64,000 bases of DNA from contig NZ_CP104578.1 of assembly GCF_036826855.1 (NCBI RefSeq), forward strand, positions 8,242,501-8,306,500. The letters run 5' to 3'. Of this stretch, positions 50,424 to 59,225 are shown piece after piece (the stretch's first letter is position 1; the number at the start of each line of letters is the position of its first letter). This DNA comes from Streptomyces sp. SJL17-4 (GTDB lineage Bacteria; Actinomycetota; Actinomycetes; Streptomycetales; Streptomycetaceae). The notes beneath the pieces were generated by a model, which saw nothing but the letters and a program-made list of their open reading frames with translations, made no database searches and was not told the DNA's origin. The position numbers and the translations under genes were made by a program.

Positions 50424-51188
50424 ATGAGCCGGGTCTACGACGATGAGCGACTGGCCGGCGCCTATGAGCGTGGCAACGAGCTGCCCGAGGGGTCGCTGCG
50501 GGCCTGGGTCGAGCTGATCGCTTCCCACGCGCGGCGGCCGTCCCCGTCCATCGTCGAGATCGGCTCGGGAACGGGCATCTTCTCGGCCGCGATGGCTCGA
50601 TGGATCGAGGGCAGTGGGGTGGTGGGCGTCGACGCGTCCGAGGCGATGCTCGCCGAGGCCCGACGGCATCACCCGCATCCCGCGGTGCGGTACCTGTCGG
50701 GGGAGGCGGAGGCCCTGCCGGCGGCTACGGGCGCCTTCGACCTGGCCTTGATGTCCCGCGTGATCCATCACATCCCCGACCGCGCGCGAGCGGCCCGCGA
50801 ACTGGTCCGCGTACTGCGTGCCGGCGGGAGAGCCATCATCCGCACCACGTTCCGTGAACGGCTGGACGCGGTGGTCTACGACTACTGGCCGCGGCTTCGG
50901 GCGATCGACGAGCGGCGTTTCCCGGGGGAAGAGGAAGTCGTCGCCGACTTCGTCTCCGCCGGACTCACCTTGGAGGAGGTCACCTCCTTCGCTCAGCCGG
51001 TGGCGGCGAACCTGATGGAGTACCACGCCAGACTCGTCGGCCGGCCGCAGTCGAAGTTCACCCACCTCACCGACGAGGAGTTCCGTCGGGGCCTCGTCCG
51101 CCTGGAGACCGCGGCCGGGAACGAGGCGCTGGACACGCCCCGGCCCGTCCTCGAACGCTACGACGTGGCCGTGTTCTCCCGCTCGTGA
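50424..51188 (+). CDS. Class I SAM-dependent methyltransferase
   Basis: The 254-residue enzyme has motif I IVEIGSGTGIFSAAMARW, the acidic loop GVVGVDASEAMLAEARRHHP and motif IV FDLALMSRVIHHIPDRAR. It is of the UbiE/Methyltransf_11 kind with a helical C-terminal cap, and the substrate is unknown. ATG 50424 was chosen (GAGGA seven bases upstream); a TTG at 50406 is an unlikely alternative. It is divergent from cvnA. Confidence 0.87.
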   Translation: MSRVYDDERLAGAYERGNELPEGSLRAWVELIASHARRPSPSIVEIGSGTGIFSAAMARWIEGSGVVGVDASEAMLAEARRHHPHPAVRYLSGEAEALPAATGAFDLALMSRVIHHIPDRARAARELVRVLRAGGRAIIRTTFRERLDAVVYDYWPRLRAIDERRFPGEEEVVADFVSAGLTLEEVTSFAQPVAANLMEYHARLVGRPQSKFTHLTDEEFRRGLVRLETAAGNEALDTPRPVLERYDVAVFSRS

Positions 51189-51326
51189 CCGGTACTTCGT
51201 CGCTTCGCACGGCGGGGCGGTGTCTTCTTGGGCCATCTTGTTCCGGTCCCCGGTGAGTTGGTACGGGGTACGGCGTACGTCTACCGTCACGGCGGGACGG
51301 GTGGGATTCGGCAACGGGGGATCGTG

Positions 51327-52742
51327 ATGGCGCGTGCGCTGGAGCTGCCGGGGACGGCGCAGGCGCTGGACCGGTACGGGCGAAGAGCGGGCGGGGTGAT
51401 GGTGGGCGGGGGCCTCGTGTGCGCGCTGGCCGCGGGCGTCGCGCTGGTGTCGCCCGGGGAGCCGTGGACGGGCGACCTGGTCGGCGCGCTCGTCGCCGTG
51501 GGCGTGCTCACGCTCGCCGCCGGTGCCGCGTCCTGGGCGCTGGCGCGGCGGATGAGGCGCGTACTCGGCTCCGGGACCTGGTCGGCGCTCCCCGCGCTGT
51601 CCGTGCGCAGCCTGCGGACCACCGAGGCCGTCGTGCTGCGTTCCCCGGCCGGGGACGAGCTGTGGCCGCTGGAGGTGGCCGCGATGCGGCAGCGGTACGA
51701 GCCGCTGCGGCCGGGCCCCGACGGGGTGATGTGGTGGTGCGGGGACCCGGCCAGGGGCGGGGTGCTGGCCCCGCCCGGCGGCGGGGCGCTGCTCTGGGCC
51801 AGGCCGGTGCGGCACCGGCGGGCGCGGCGGCGGATCGTGGAGCAGGCCGAGCGCACGGGCATTCTCGGCCGGGCGGCCCTCGCGCAGCCACAGGAGCGAC
51901 CGGAGCCGGACCGGCACGTCCGGGGTCCGGTCCCGGCCCCTCGCGTGAGTCTGGTCAAGCCGCCCGAGTCCGATGTCTCCGGCGCCCCGACGTACGAGCG
52001 GCTCGCTGCCCATGCCGCGCGGCAGGCGGTGACGCAGTCGCAGACACGAATGCAGCCGCAGCCGCAGCCGCAGTCGCAGGCGCGCACGCGCGCCCGGCGG
52101 CCCGAGGCGGATGTCCGCGAGGTCGCGTGGTGGAGAGTGCGGAGCCTGCGGCGGGTCGCCGGGGTCGGCCGGCTCCTGGGGGCGCTGGCCCTGTGCGCGG
52201 CCACGCTCGCCGCGGTGCTCCTCCGGCTCGACGGCGGCAGCCTGATGAAGCTGTTCGTCCTGGCGATCGTAGGAGTCGCCGCGCTCGCCGTCGCCGGCTA
52301 CCAGCTGGTGACCGGCGGCCTGCCCGCGGTCCGGTCGATGGCCCGTGCGGCGCGTTCCCCCGTACTCGTACTGCGGCGGTACGTCCTGCTCCACGACCCG
52401 CAGAACGGCGTGCCGGTCCTGGTCCTCTTCCCCGACCACGGCGGGGGTCACGCCCTCCCCGAGGGGCTGCTGTCACTGCTGCCGCCCGGCACCGCCAAGG
52501 ACCCGCGGCGCGGGCTGCCGCCGGAGCCCACCGGAACCGTCGAGCTGCGCGGCTGGCGCGACTTCTCCCCCGAAGGGCTGGCGGTCGTCGTGGCGCGGGT
52601 CGGCGAGCGCGCGCTGTGGCCGGCGGAGCTGTACCGACCGTCGAGCGGGGCCGCGAGCGCCGCGCTCCTCGCCAGGCTTGCCCCGCCGCAGGCGCCGGCT
52701 CAGACCTCGACGAGCAGTCTCTCGAAGCCCCGGATCACGTGA
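51327..52742 (+). CDS. Membrane protein of unknown function
   Basis: The 471-residue protein has two pairs of membrane helices: about 24-75 (VMVGGGLVCALAAGVALVSP and VGVLTLAAGAASWALARRM) and about 280-330. Soluble domains follow each pair. The first contains LWPLEVAAMRQRYEPLRPGP and the last DFSPEGLAVVVARVGERALW, two similar blocks ending in an ALWP or LWPLE motif that suggest an internal duplication. The loop between them has a Gln-Pro repeat (MQPQPQPQSQ). I do not recognise the family. GGGGGATC lies ahead of the ATG. Its 3' end overlaps an antisense P450 relic. Confidence 0.7.
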   Translation: MARALELPGTAQALDRYGRRAGGVMVGGGLVCALAAGVALVSPGEPWTGDLVGALVAVGVLTLAAGAASWALARRMRRVLGSGTWSALPALSVRSLRTTEAVVLRSPAGDELWPLEVAAMRQRYEPLRPGPDGVMWWCGDPARGGVLAPPGGGALLWARPVRHRRARRRIVEQAERTGILGRAALAQPQERPEPDRHVRGPVPAPRVSLVKPPESDVSGAPTYERLAAHAARQAVTQSQTRMQPQPQPQSQARTRARRPEADVREVAWWRVRSLRRVAGVGRLLGALALCAATLAAVLLRLDGGSLMKLFVLAIVGVAALAVAGYQLVTGGLPAVRSMARAARSPVLVLRRYVLLHDPQNGVPVLVLFPDHGGGHALPEGLLSLLPPGTAKDPRRGLPPEPTGTVELRGWRDFSPEGLAVVVARVGERALWPAELYRPSSGAASAALLARLAPPQAPAQTSTSSLSKPRIT

Positions 52743-52880
52743 CCCGGCTTCCGCACCGGCTCGGCCGCGAGTCTCAGACCCGGCGCTGACCTGCCTCAGC
52801 AACTCGCCGAAGACGGAGCTCAGTTCGCGGCGGGCGAGCGGCGCGCCGAGGTAGTAGCGGACGCGCTGCGGGATTGCGAG
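52700..52880 (-). pseudogene. Cytochrome P450 C-terminal relic, heme cysteine lost
   Basis: On the minus strand one frame reads RVRYYLGAPLARRELSSVFG, then ELLRQV, which matches the P450 heme-loop/L-helix pattern HYCLGAPLARLEL but with the axial Cys changed to Tyr. A frameshift near 52780 then gives LRLAAEPVRKPGHVIRGFER and LLVEV with the stop at 52700-52702, the usual P450 C-terminus. Only about the last 60 residues survive. It overlaps the 3' end of the plus-strand membrane protein gene by 43 bases. Confidence 0.72.
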
Positions 52881-52957
52881 GCACGCCCGCCCTCCGGTGA
52901 GGAGCGACCCGGTGAGGGGCCGCTCTATGCCGACCGCAGGTCCGGACGGGCCGGGAT

Positions 52958-53194
52958 TCAGGTGGTGCCGGGTGCTGGAGCCTGGCCGACGAGGTAGATC
53001 CGTTTGCGGAGTTCCGTCTCGGCCCGGTCCAGGTCAGCTCGTAGGTCGAACCAGACCTGGTCCTTGCGTTCACCGGGCTGGTCGAGCCTGACCGCGACCC
53101 AGGAGAACGCGCCCTGGAGGATCTCACGGTTGCGTCCGGGGCTGATCACGGAGAGCGCGAAGGGCAGGGCGATGCCGGCCCGGGTGACGGTCAT
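52958..53194 (-). CDS. Small hypothetical protein
   Basis: The 78-residue protein begins MTVTRAGIALPFALSVISPG and contains WVAVRLDQPGERKDQVWFDL and RADLDRAETELRKRIYLVG. The charged helix looks like normal Streptomyces protein, but the family is not recognised. GGAGG lies ten bases ahead of ATG 53194. The frame stays open upstream (WIKIIDVPRYLTGGRPQLED), so a longer form from a start nearer 53270 cannot be excluded. The 317 bases from 53195 to 53511 hold this extension and the leader of the next gene, and nothing else I can support. Confidence 0.5.
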   Translation of the reverse strand: MTVTRAGIALPFALSVISPGRNREILQGAFSWVAVRLDQPGERKDQVWFDLRADLDRAETELRKRIYLVGQAPAPGTT

Positions 53195-53511
53195 GTGGCT
53201 CGCATCCTCCAGTTGGGGGCGGCCTCCGGTGAGGTAGCGCGGAACGTCGATGATCTTGATCCACTCAAGAACCGCGCCAGGACCTGTTCGTCCAGGATTC
53301 CCGCGATGGATTCGCGGACGGCGACGGCCGACGACGGCCGGCTGTGCCATTCGGGTGAGGCGGAAACGATCCGTTGGCCGGTCGGGGTAGATGGCTGCTG
53401 GTCGGGCTCGGAAGCATGCTGTGTGCCCGTCGGCCCGGGGTGACTGCCCGGCGTATGGCCGCATTGCCGGCCGGCGAGCAGCCCGTACCCCTGCACGAGG
53501 AAGGTTGTACC

Positions 53512-54666
53512 GTGCCGCTGACAGCCCAGTACGTTGCCCAGGAGCTCGAGGCCGCGAGCAAGGTGGGTGATCCGGAAGCCGACGAACTGGTCTCCGAACT
53601 GATCGACAACAAGGAGATCGACGGGGTCAACGCCTTGTTTCGTACGATCGCCACCCTCAAGCCCGGCCAGGACCGTTCCCAGCTCCCGCCCAAGCTGGGC
53701 GCCTTCCTCGACAGCGCCGAGGCCGACCCGCCGGGCTGGACGGGCGCGGACGTGAAGGCTGCGGAGAAGTTCTTCGACCGCCACCGCGGCGAGGTGGCCA
53801 TGCTCCAGGGCACGGTCGGTCTGATCGGCACGTACCTGTCCCCGACAGGCGCATTCACCCTGCGGTCCACCGGCCGCCTGGGCGGCGTCGAGGGGCCGGG
53901 CCGCAGGCTGTCGCAGTCCTCGCGCCTGTTCGTCGACATGGACAAGAAGGACGCGCTGACAGACGGCACGCTGAAGGCGAACGTCACCAAGGTCCGACTG
54001 GTCCACGCCTCCGTCCGCCAGCTCCACAAGAAGTCCGGCGAATGGGATTACGCCAAGTGGGGTGAGCCGGTCTCGCAGAAGTACACCACCGGGGCCGCCT
54101 GCGTCTTCTCCGTACAGATCCTGCAGGCCATGCGCAACCTGGGCCTGGACGTCTCCAAGGACGACGCCCACGGCTTCATGTGTGCCTGGCACTACGTCAA
54201 CCACTTCCTCGGGACTCCGGAGAAGTGGGTGCTGCCCAAGGACGCCGACGAGGTGGACCGGTTGTGGGATCAGGAGCGGGACAAGGAGTGGAAGAGGACC
54301 GACGACGGGGTCTTCATGACCAAGCAGGCCACGGACTACTACAAGAAGTTCTTCCCCGGGCCCTCCCATGACGCGTTCATCGCCATGGTCCGCACCGCCC
54401 TCGGCGACAAGTACGCCGATATGGCAGGCCTGGCCAACAGCGTCCTGGCCACGGGAGCCAAGCCCCTTGCGACCGGCCACAGGATGGTCAGCTCGCTCGG
54501 CGGCGGCCTGCTGGGCGGTGGCGCGGAGAAGGTCACGGGAGTCAACCCCTACAAGGACATCATCGGCGTCGCCTCGACCGCGTTCCGGGACATGGAGAAG
54601 GCGGCGCTCACCCAGGGCCAGGACGACCAGCCTCAGATGCACCAGGAACTCGGCGACAACCGCTGA
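53512..54666 (+). CDS. MpaB / latex-clearing-protein-like oxygenase (DUF2236)
   Basis: The 384-residue helical protein matches the MpaB/Lcp family of b-type heme oxygenases. VTKVRLVHASVRQLHKKSGE carries the conserved Arg and neighbouring residues near the heme, and FMCAWHYVNHFLGTPEKW carries the His expected as proximal ligand. Family members cleave polyisoprene or modify small molecules such as mycophenolic acid precursors; the substrate here is unknown. There is no signal peptide, unlike secreted rubber-degrading Lcp. The GTG at 53512 was chosen for GAGGAAGG upstream; the frame extends to 53374 without support. Confidence 0.82.
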   Translation: MPLTAQYVAQELEAASKVGDPEADELVSELIDNKEIDGVNALFRTIATLKPGQDRSQLPPKLGAFLDSAEADPPGWTGADVKAAEKFFDRHRGEVAMLQGTVGLIGTYLSPTGAFTLRSTGRLGGVEGPGRRLSQSSRLFVDMDKKDALTDGTLKANVTKVRLVHASVRQLHKKSGEWDYAKWGEPVSQKYTTGAACVFSVQILQAMRNLGLDVSKDDAHGFMCAWHYVNHFLGTPEKWVLPKDADEVDRLWDQERDKEWKRTDDGVFMTKQATDYYKKFFPGPSHDAFIAMVRTALGDKYADMAGLANSVLATGAKPLATGHRMVSSLGGGLLGGGAEKVTGVNPYKDIIGVASTAFRDMEKAALTQGQDDQPQMHQELGDNR

Positions 54667-54979
54667 CCATCGGATCCGGCGGGGCCGGCCGAGCGCACGG
54701 GCCGAGTCGGCCCGAGGGCCACGGATGTGGCGGTTGGTGGGACTCACGTGACGTCCGAGCGGCCAAGCCGCGTATCTGCTCCAGGGGCCGCGTGCCGCGG
54801 AGCCTCGGCGCTTGCGCCTATCGGGTGATATCCGGCGCTCTTGGCAGGTGCGGGGAACGGTCGTGCGGCCAGCGTTGATGTGGATCATCAGCCCCGTCAC
54901 CCCGTCGAACAGCACGATGGTGACGGGCAGAGGGCTGCGCGGCACCGGCTGGGGCCGGCATCGACGTCAAGACGTCATC

Positions 54980-55375
54980 TTATTCGGTGAGGTGCCGTCG
55001 GATGAACGGTGCCGTTCCCAGGACGAGTGCGGCGAAGACGGTCATTCGTTGAAGGCCAGGCTGAGCGGCGAAGCTGCTGTGCTGGATGCCGTAGACCGCG
55101 TACCAGTTGGCGGCGAGGTCGGTCGCCATGATGGCGCAGGCCAGGTCGGTTCCTCGGCGTTTGCCCCTGATCAGGAACACAGCGGCGAGCGTGTCGAAGA
55201 GCGCCAGCGACGACCAGTAGAGGTTGAGCCAGCTCGGTGCCCAGCCGTAGGGGTGCAGACCGTGGCTGAGAAGGTCGGCTACATGCGCGGAAGCGCCGAC
55301 GAAGAGCAGCAAGGCTGCTATCACGCAGACCAATATGACCGCCCAGCGCGGCGTGTGGCGCATCCATCCGATCAC
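54980..55375 (-). CDS. Four-helix membrane protein of unknown function
   Basis: The 131-residue protein has four hydrophobic stretches: WAVILVCVIAALLLFVGASA, LNLYWSSLALFDTLAAVFLI, LACAIMATDLAANWYAVYGI and MTVFAALVLGTAPFIRRHLT. This resembles small DoxX-like or unnamed four-helix membrane proteins, without a clear family motif. The GTG start at 55375 has no ribosome site; ATG 55363 is an alternative. It lies beside IS fragments. Confidence 0.65.
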   Translation of the reverse strand: MIGWMRHTPRWAVILVCVIAALLLFVGASAHVADLLSHGLHPYGWAPSWLNLYWSSLALFDTLAAVFLIRGKRRGTDLACAIMATDLAANWYAVYGIQHSSFAAQPGLQRMTVFAALVLGTAPFIRRHLTE

Positions 55376-55408
55376 GCGGGGGATCGTCCCATTTCCGGGC
55401 GCTGCCCG

Positions 55409-55530
55409 TCAGGCCACCAGCCTGCTACAGCAGATGAGAGCGGCTGTGATCCCGACGAAGGCCTGGAAGAGCTCGGCCTTGCGCTCGTGGCGGCGGTGCC
55501 GGCGGCGGCAGCCGCACATCACGATTGCGG
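55409..55530 (-). pseudogene. IS5-type transposase C-terminal fragment
   Basis: One minus-strand frame reads CGCRRRRHRRHERKAELFQA, then FVGITAALICCSRLVA and a stop. This is the last about 40 residues of an IS5-family transposase, with the RYERKAE..AF..I..ALICYRRL ending. Nothing of the catalytic core precedes it; the GrpB gene begins 23 bases away on the other strand. Confidence 0.7.
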
Positions 55531-55552
55531 CAAGCCCTGCAACACTCGCAGT

Positions 55553-56098
55553 ATGGGAGAGCCAGTCGAGATCATGCCTTACGACCCTGCGTGGCCAGCC
55601 ATGTTTGCCAGGTGGGGCACGTGCCTACGTGTCGCCCTCGGTGATGCTGCGGCTCGAATCGACCACATCGGGTCCACCTCGGTGCCAGGGCTGGCGGCCA
55701 AGCCGGTGATTGACATCCAGATCTCAGTGGCATCGCTGGAAGCCACAGATGCATTCCTGGGCCCGCTGACAGAGATAGGGCTCGTGTACCGGGCGGATAA
55801 TCCTGAACAGACCAAACGGTACTTCCGGGAACCTCCAGGTCAGCGCCGGACCCACGTGCACGTGCGGCAACTGGGCAGCTTCTCAGAGCAGTTCCCACTA
55901 CTGTTTCGCGACTACCTTCGGTGCCACACGGCTGCTGCGAACGAGTACGCGGCAGCCAAGAAGCACTGCGCAGCCAAATTCCGCAACGACCGTCCCGGTT
56001 ACGCCCAAGCAAAAGATGCCTTCGTATGGGACATCATCCGACGCGCTGACGCCTGGGCCCAGCACACCGGCTGGGCTCCCGGTCCCAGTGACGCCTGA
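55553..56098 (+). CDS. GrpB-family nucleotidyltransferase-like protein
   Basis: The 181-residue protein has the GrpB/UPF0157 pattern: VEIMPYDPAWPAMFARWGTC, RIDHIGSTSVPGLAAKPVID (the nucleotidyltransferase-like GS-(x)n-DI motif) and THVHVRQLGSFSEQFPLLFR. The biochemical function of GrpB is unknown, though the fold suggests nucleotide transfer. No ribosome site precedes the ATG, so it may be leaderless. It sits between IS fragments, so horizontal acquisition is possible. Confidence 0.88.
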   Translation: MGEPVEIMPYDPAWPAMFARWGTCLRVALGDAAARIDHIGSTSVPGLAAKPVIDIQISVASLEATDAFLGPLTEIGLVYRADNPEQTKRYFREPPGQRRTHVHVRQLGSFSEQFPLLFRDYLRCHTAAANEYAAAKKHCAAKFRNDRPGYAQAKDAFVWDIIRRADAWAQHTGWAPGPSDA

Positions 56099-56152
56099 CC
56101 AAGCCTTCCGATCACAGTCGAAGCCAAGGCCGTCGGAGTGACGAGACAACTC

Positions 56153-56170
56153 TTAGAAGCCGTATCTCAA
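56153..56170. repeat. IS-end-like sequence, inverted copy of 58850-58867
   Basis: TTAGAAGCCGTATCTCAA here is the reverse complement, with one mismatch in 18, of TTGAGATACGGCTTCTTA at 58850-58867. The latter lies just beyond the 3' end of an IS5-type transposase relic, so both are probably IS termini. They flank a 2.7-kb segment. Confidence 0.7.
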
Positions 56171-56271
56171 CCGAGCGCGATCGCTTGATTTTCGCTGGTC
56201 AGGCATGGTCTAGCTCAGCGTGAGGGATGCATGCGGCGTCTTGTTTTGGCTTCGTGATCGAGGGGTGCGCG

Positions 56272-56608
56272 ATGGCGTCGGTGCTGGGAATGCTGGAGGA
56301 GCGGGAGACAGCGGCCCGAGTGCGGGTGGAGGGACTGCGGGAGGAAGCCGCCGGTGACGGTGCTAGCGCCGGACTACCAGGGGATTCTGGGCGTGCTGGA
56401 GGAGCGGCAGTCCGCGGGCCAGCAGCCGCTGAAGGCCAGGGAGATCACGGCTCGGCTGGGCTTGGAGACATCGTCGGCGAAGGTCGAGGGGGTGCGCTCG
56501 AAAGCCCGGCGGCTGGCCGAGCGCGGGTGGCTCCTGCTCGAGGCGTCCGGGGCATTCAGTGCCGGCCGGCGGCCCGTGGCCGTGCCAGACGCCGGCTCAT
56601 CCGCGTGA
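56272..56608 (+). pseudogene. Broken Streptomyces coiled-coil/HTH hypothetical gene
   Basis: It starts normally with MASVLGMLEERETAARVRVE and GLREEA. The middle part of about 50 residues is missing and the frame changes. It resumes as LAPDYQGILGVLEERQSAGQ, then QPLKAREITARLGLETSSAK and VEGVRSKARRLAERGWLL, the winged-helix end of a family common in Streptomyces (function unknown to me). The last part overlaps the end of the convergent transposase gene. Confidence 0.65.
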
Positions 56609-57404
56609 CCATCGACCAATGGATCATCGCCTCGCTGCTGGCCGGCAACGTCTCGTAGTCCCGGGCCAGCCGACGTGAATGCATCAGCCACGCGAACGTG
56701 CGCTCTGCCACCCACCGCCTGGGCAGCACCACGAAGCCCGTCATGTCATCGGTGCGTCTGACGATCTCCACGGTCAGGGCGAGTTTCTCCCGTGCCCAGT
56801 CGACCAGGCCACCGGTGTAGCCGCCGTCAGCCCAGACCAGGGTGATGTCGCGGTGCAGGCGCCGCAGCCGCCTCAGCAGGCCCGTTGCGGCGTCCCGGTC
56901 GCCGATGTTCGCGGCGGTCACCGCGACGACCAGGAGCAGGCCGAGCGTGTCGGTCACGATGTGCCGTTTGCGCCCGGGCACCTTCTTCCCGCCGTCGTAG
57001 CCACGTGAGGCGGCCGGCACCGTCGCGGCGGCCCGCACCGACTGCGCGTCGATGATCCCCGCCGTGGGGGAGGCCTCACGGCCCTCGCGTTCACGCACCC
57101 TCCCGCGCAGCCGGTCGTGGAACTCGGTGATCAGCCCGTGCTCACGCCAGCGGCGGAAGAAGGCATAGACCCGGCCCCAGGCGGGGAAATCCGCGGGCAT
57201 CGCCCGCCACGAGATCCCGCCCGCGACCAGGTAGCGGATCGCGTCCAGCAGCTGGCGGTGGCAGTAGCCCTCAGGCCGCCCGCCCCTGCCCTGAAGCCAG
57301 GTCGGCACCGGCAGCAACGGCCGGACAGCCGCCCACTCCGCGTCCGTCATGTCCGACGGATAGCGGCGCACCCGGTCCGGATGGTCGGCCACGTTGCCGT
57401 ACAC
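56556..57404 (-). CDS. IS5-family transposase (apparently complete)
   Basis: The 282-residue transposase has an N-terminal DUF4096-type region (YPSDMTDAEWAAVRPLLPVP, GRPEGYCHRQLLDAIRYLVA). The DDE domain follows, with first Asp in GIIDAQSVRAA, second Asp in LVWADGGYTGGLVDWA and Glu in RRWVAERTFAWLMHSRRL. All catalytic residues are present, so it could be active. GTG 57404 is taken as start because the homologous fragment at 58.7 kb is conserved from there; ATG 57350 is an alternative. The element's true ends could not be fixed, but 57553-57584 is repeated at 58799-58830. Confidence 0.88.
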   Translation of the reverse strand: MYGNVADHPDRVRRYPSDMTDAEWAAVRPLLPVPTWLQGRGGRPEGYCHRQLLDAIRYLVAGGISWRAMPADFPAWGRVYAFFRRWREHGLITEFHDRLRGRVREREGREASPTAGIIDAQSVRAAATVPAASRGYDGGKKVPGRKRHIVTDTLGLLLVVAVTAANIGDRDAATGLLRRLRRLHRDITLVWADGGYTGGLVDWAREKLALTVEIVRRTDDMTGFVVLPRRWVAERTFAWLMHSRRLARDYETLPASSEAMIHWSMVTRMSRRLARPRAAGRH

Positions 57405-57742
57405 GTGCGCGAGGCAATCGCACGACACGGCGGGCAAGTTGAAGTGAAGGGGCTCGGGCACGTACAACAACGACAACAGGGTCTCCGGAACCGCTCGGAT
57501 GGGATCGCACCCCCGAGCTACCAGAAAGCCCTGCCTTCATGCACGCACGGCCGGAAGACCACCCGACCAGGAACTCTGTTCGACCGGGCGGTGCGGCGGC
57601 TCCACGAGGAGGACCAGCCGGCCCTGGTCGTGGACGTACGCGCCGGGGCCGACGGACGCCACGGGGTGTGCGCCGACGCCCGTACGCCCTCGGCACCGCC
57701 GCTGGTCGCGTACTGCTCGGCTCCGCGCGGGCGCGCTGCCCG

Positions 57743-58588
57743 CTACTGCGCCCAGTCGAAGACGCCCGACTCCAGGTCGATCTGGGCGTTGCCACCGCCG
57801 AAGTTGACCCCGCCGACGCCGTCCTCCAGCTCGAAGACGTACGGCGTCAGCCCCTCCGGCAACGTCTGGCAGGGCATCACCGTTCCGCCGAGGTGCGAGA
57901 TGCCCTCGACGGACGACCAGAACGCATCGAGATCCTTGTCGTCCGAGGACCAGGCCTCCACATAGCCGCCCTCGCCGTCCTCCGCCGGGGCGATGCCGGT
58001 GTTCGGGTCGCCGGTGCGCTCCCCGATCCAGACCGTGATTTCGGGGGCGCTGTCGTCCCAGGCGTTCTGGCCGCGGCTGTACTTGTCGCCGAGGCCGTCC
58101 GGCCGGATGTCGGCCGGGGGATCCATGCGGGGCGCGGCGAACTCCGCGGCGGTGAGCCAGATGAGCGCGTGCGCGCCGCCGATCACGTCCTCCAGGTCCT
58201 GCTGCCGGGGGTGGCGGGCTGCGGCCGTCGCGGCCACCGCGGCGAGGAACGGATCGGCGGCCTGCTCCGGGGTGGGCACGGTGCCCGCCAGCAGCTCGTC
58301 CACGCCCTCGATGTCGTCGGCGACGTGGTCGTCGGCGTGGAAGAAGGAGACGGCTACCAGGTCCTGGCCCTTGCGCCGGTAATCCTCCGGCAGTTCGAGG
58401 GTGATGACATGGGTCATCGGCAGTCCCGTGACAGGGCTCCGGGGCCAGGAGGCCGTTCCGATGCCGGGCGCACGACCGCCGCACCACCCGGCGACGCGGG
58501 CCCCGGGCAGATCGATCTCGACGGGCTTGCCGGGCCGGACCGACAGCGCGTCCACGGACTCTCCGAACCCCAGGTCGTATGCCTTCAC
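57743..58588 (-). CDS. Hypothetical protein
   Basis: The 281-residue, acidic, soluble protein begins MKAYDLGFGESVDALSVRPG and ends GGVNFGGGNAQIDLESGVFD followed by WAQ. It contains GAHALIWLTAAEFAAPRMDP and LPEGLTPYVFELEDGVGGVN. The final part resembles small immunity-like or DUF1963-like proteins, but I cannot assign it. The GTG start has GAGGA six bases upstream. It sits between an intact IS5 copy and IS remnants, and is read in the same direction as the transposase. Confidence 0.7.
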   Translation of the reverse strand: MKAYDLGFGESVDALSVRPGKPVEIDLPGARVAGWCGGRAPGIGTASWPRSPVTGLPMTHVITLELPEDYRRKGQDLVAVSFFHADDHVADDIEGVDELLAGTVPTPEQAADPFLAAVAATAAARHPRQQDLEDVIGGAHALIWLTAAEFAAPRMDPPADIRPDGLGDKYSRGQNAWDDSAPEITVWIGERTGDPNTGIAPAEDGEGGYVEAWSSDDKDLDAFWSSVEGISHLGGTVMPCQTLPEGLTPYVFELEDGVGGVNFGGGNAQIDLESGVFDWAQ

Positions 58589-58711
58589 TGTGTTCCTCGT
58601 TCATTCCGTTCGACTGCGACGGTGCTCAACCTACGTGAGGCCTCCGACAGTCCCCGTCCCCGTCGTTCCCGCTCGGTCCGCCCGGGCACCCGAACCAGTC
58701 TGCTCGTACAC

Positions 58712-58830
58712 CAGCCGCCCACTCCGCGTCCGTCATGTCCGACGGATAGCGGCGCACCCGGGCCGGATGATCGGCCGCGTTGCCGCACACGTGCGCTTGG
58801 AAGATCACCCGACCAGGAACTCTGTTCGAC
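58712..58830 (-). mobile_element. Fragment of the neighbouring IS5 element
   Basis: 58712-58797 is nearly identical to 57326-57412, the start of the intact transposase (YPSDMTDAEW region). 58799-58830 matches 57553-57584 at 31 of 32 bases. In this copy the roughly 140 bases between the two blocks are deleted, so it is a trimmed IS end. Confidence 0.85.
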
Positions 58831-58849
58831 TTGCACGTTCCAAGATCGA

Positions 58850-58867
58850 TTGAGATACGGCTTCTTA
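58850..58867. repeat. IS-end-like sequence, inverted copy of 56153-56170
   Basis: TTGAGATACGGCTTCTTA lies about 20 bases beyond the end of the transposase relic on the minus strand and is the inverted partner of the site at 56153-56170 (17 of 18 bases). Confidence 0.7.
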
Positions 58868-58879
58868 CGGCAGAGTTCA

Positions 58880-59225
58880 CCTTGTTCGGTGAGTTGAGTC
58901 TGCGGTAGCAGATCAGGGTGCAGGCGATGCTGGTGAAGGCCAGGAGGGCTCGGCCTTGCGCTCGTAGCGTCGATGGAGTCGTCGGCAGCCGGCGAGCCAG
59001 GACATGGTTCGCTCGATGGTCCATCGGTGTCGTCCGAGTCGCTGGGAACTCTCGGTGCCTTTGCGGGCGATGCGGTGTCGGATGCCTCGGCCGGAGACCC
59101 ATCGCCGCAGGTGGCGGTAGTCGTAGCCTTTGTCGGCGTGAAGCTTGCCGCGCTTGCGCCGACGTCCGGCCGCGGCGCGAACGGACCGGGGGTATGCCCT
59201 TCACCAGCGGGATCAGGGCCCTCCT
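58880..59225 (-). pseudogene. IS5-type transposase C-terminal half with two frameshifts
   Basis: Three minus-strand frames must be joined. ALIPLVKGIPPVRSRRG is followed by KLHADKGYDYRHLRRWVSGR and RWTIERTMSWLAGCRRLHRR, where the catalytic Glu is in the TIERTMSWL segment. After ERKAE the frame shifts to LLAFTSIACTLICYRRL. The N-terminal part with the first Asp is missing. It differs in sequence from the intact IS5 transposase 1.5 kb away, and its end resembles the fragment at 55409-55530. Confidence 0.78.
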
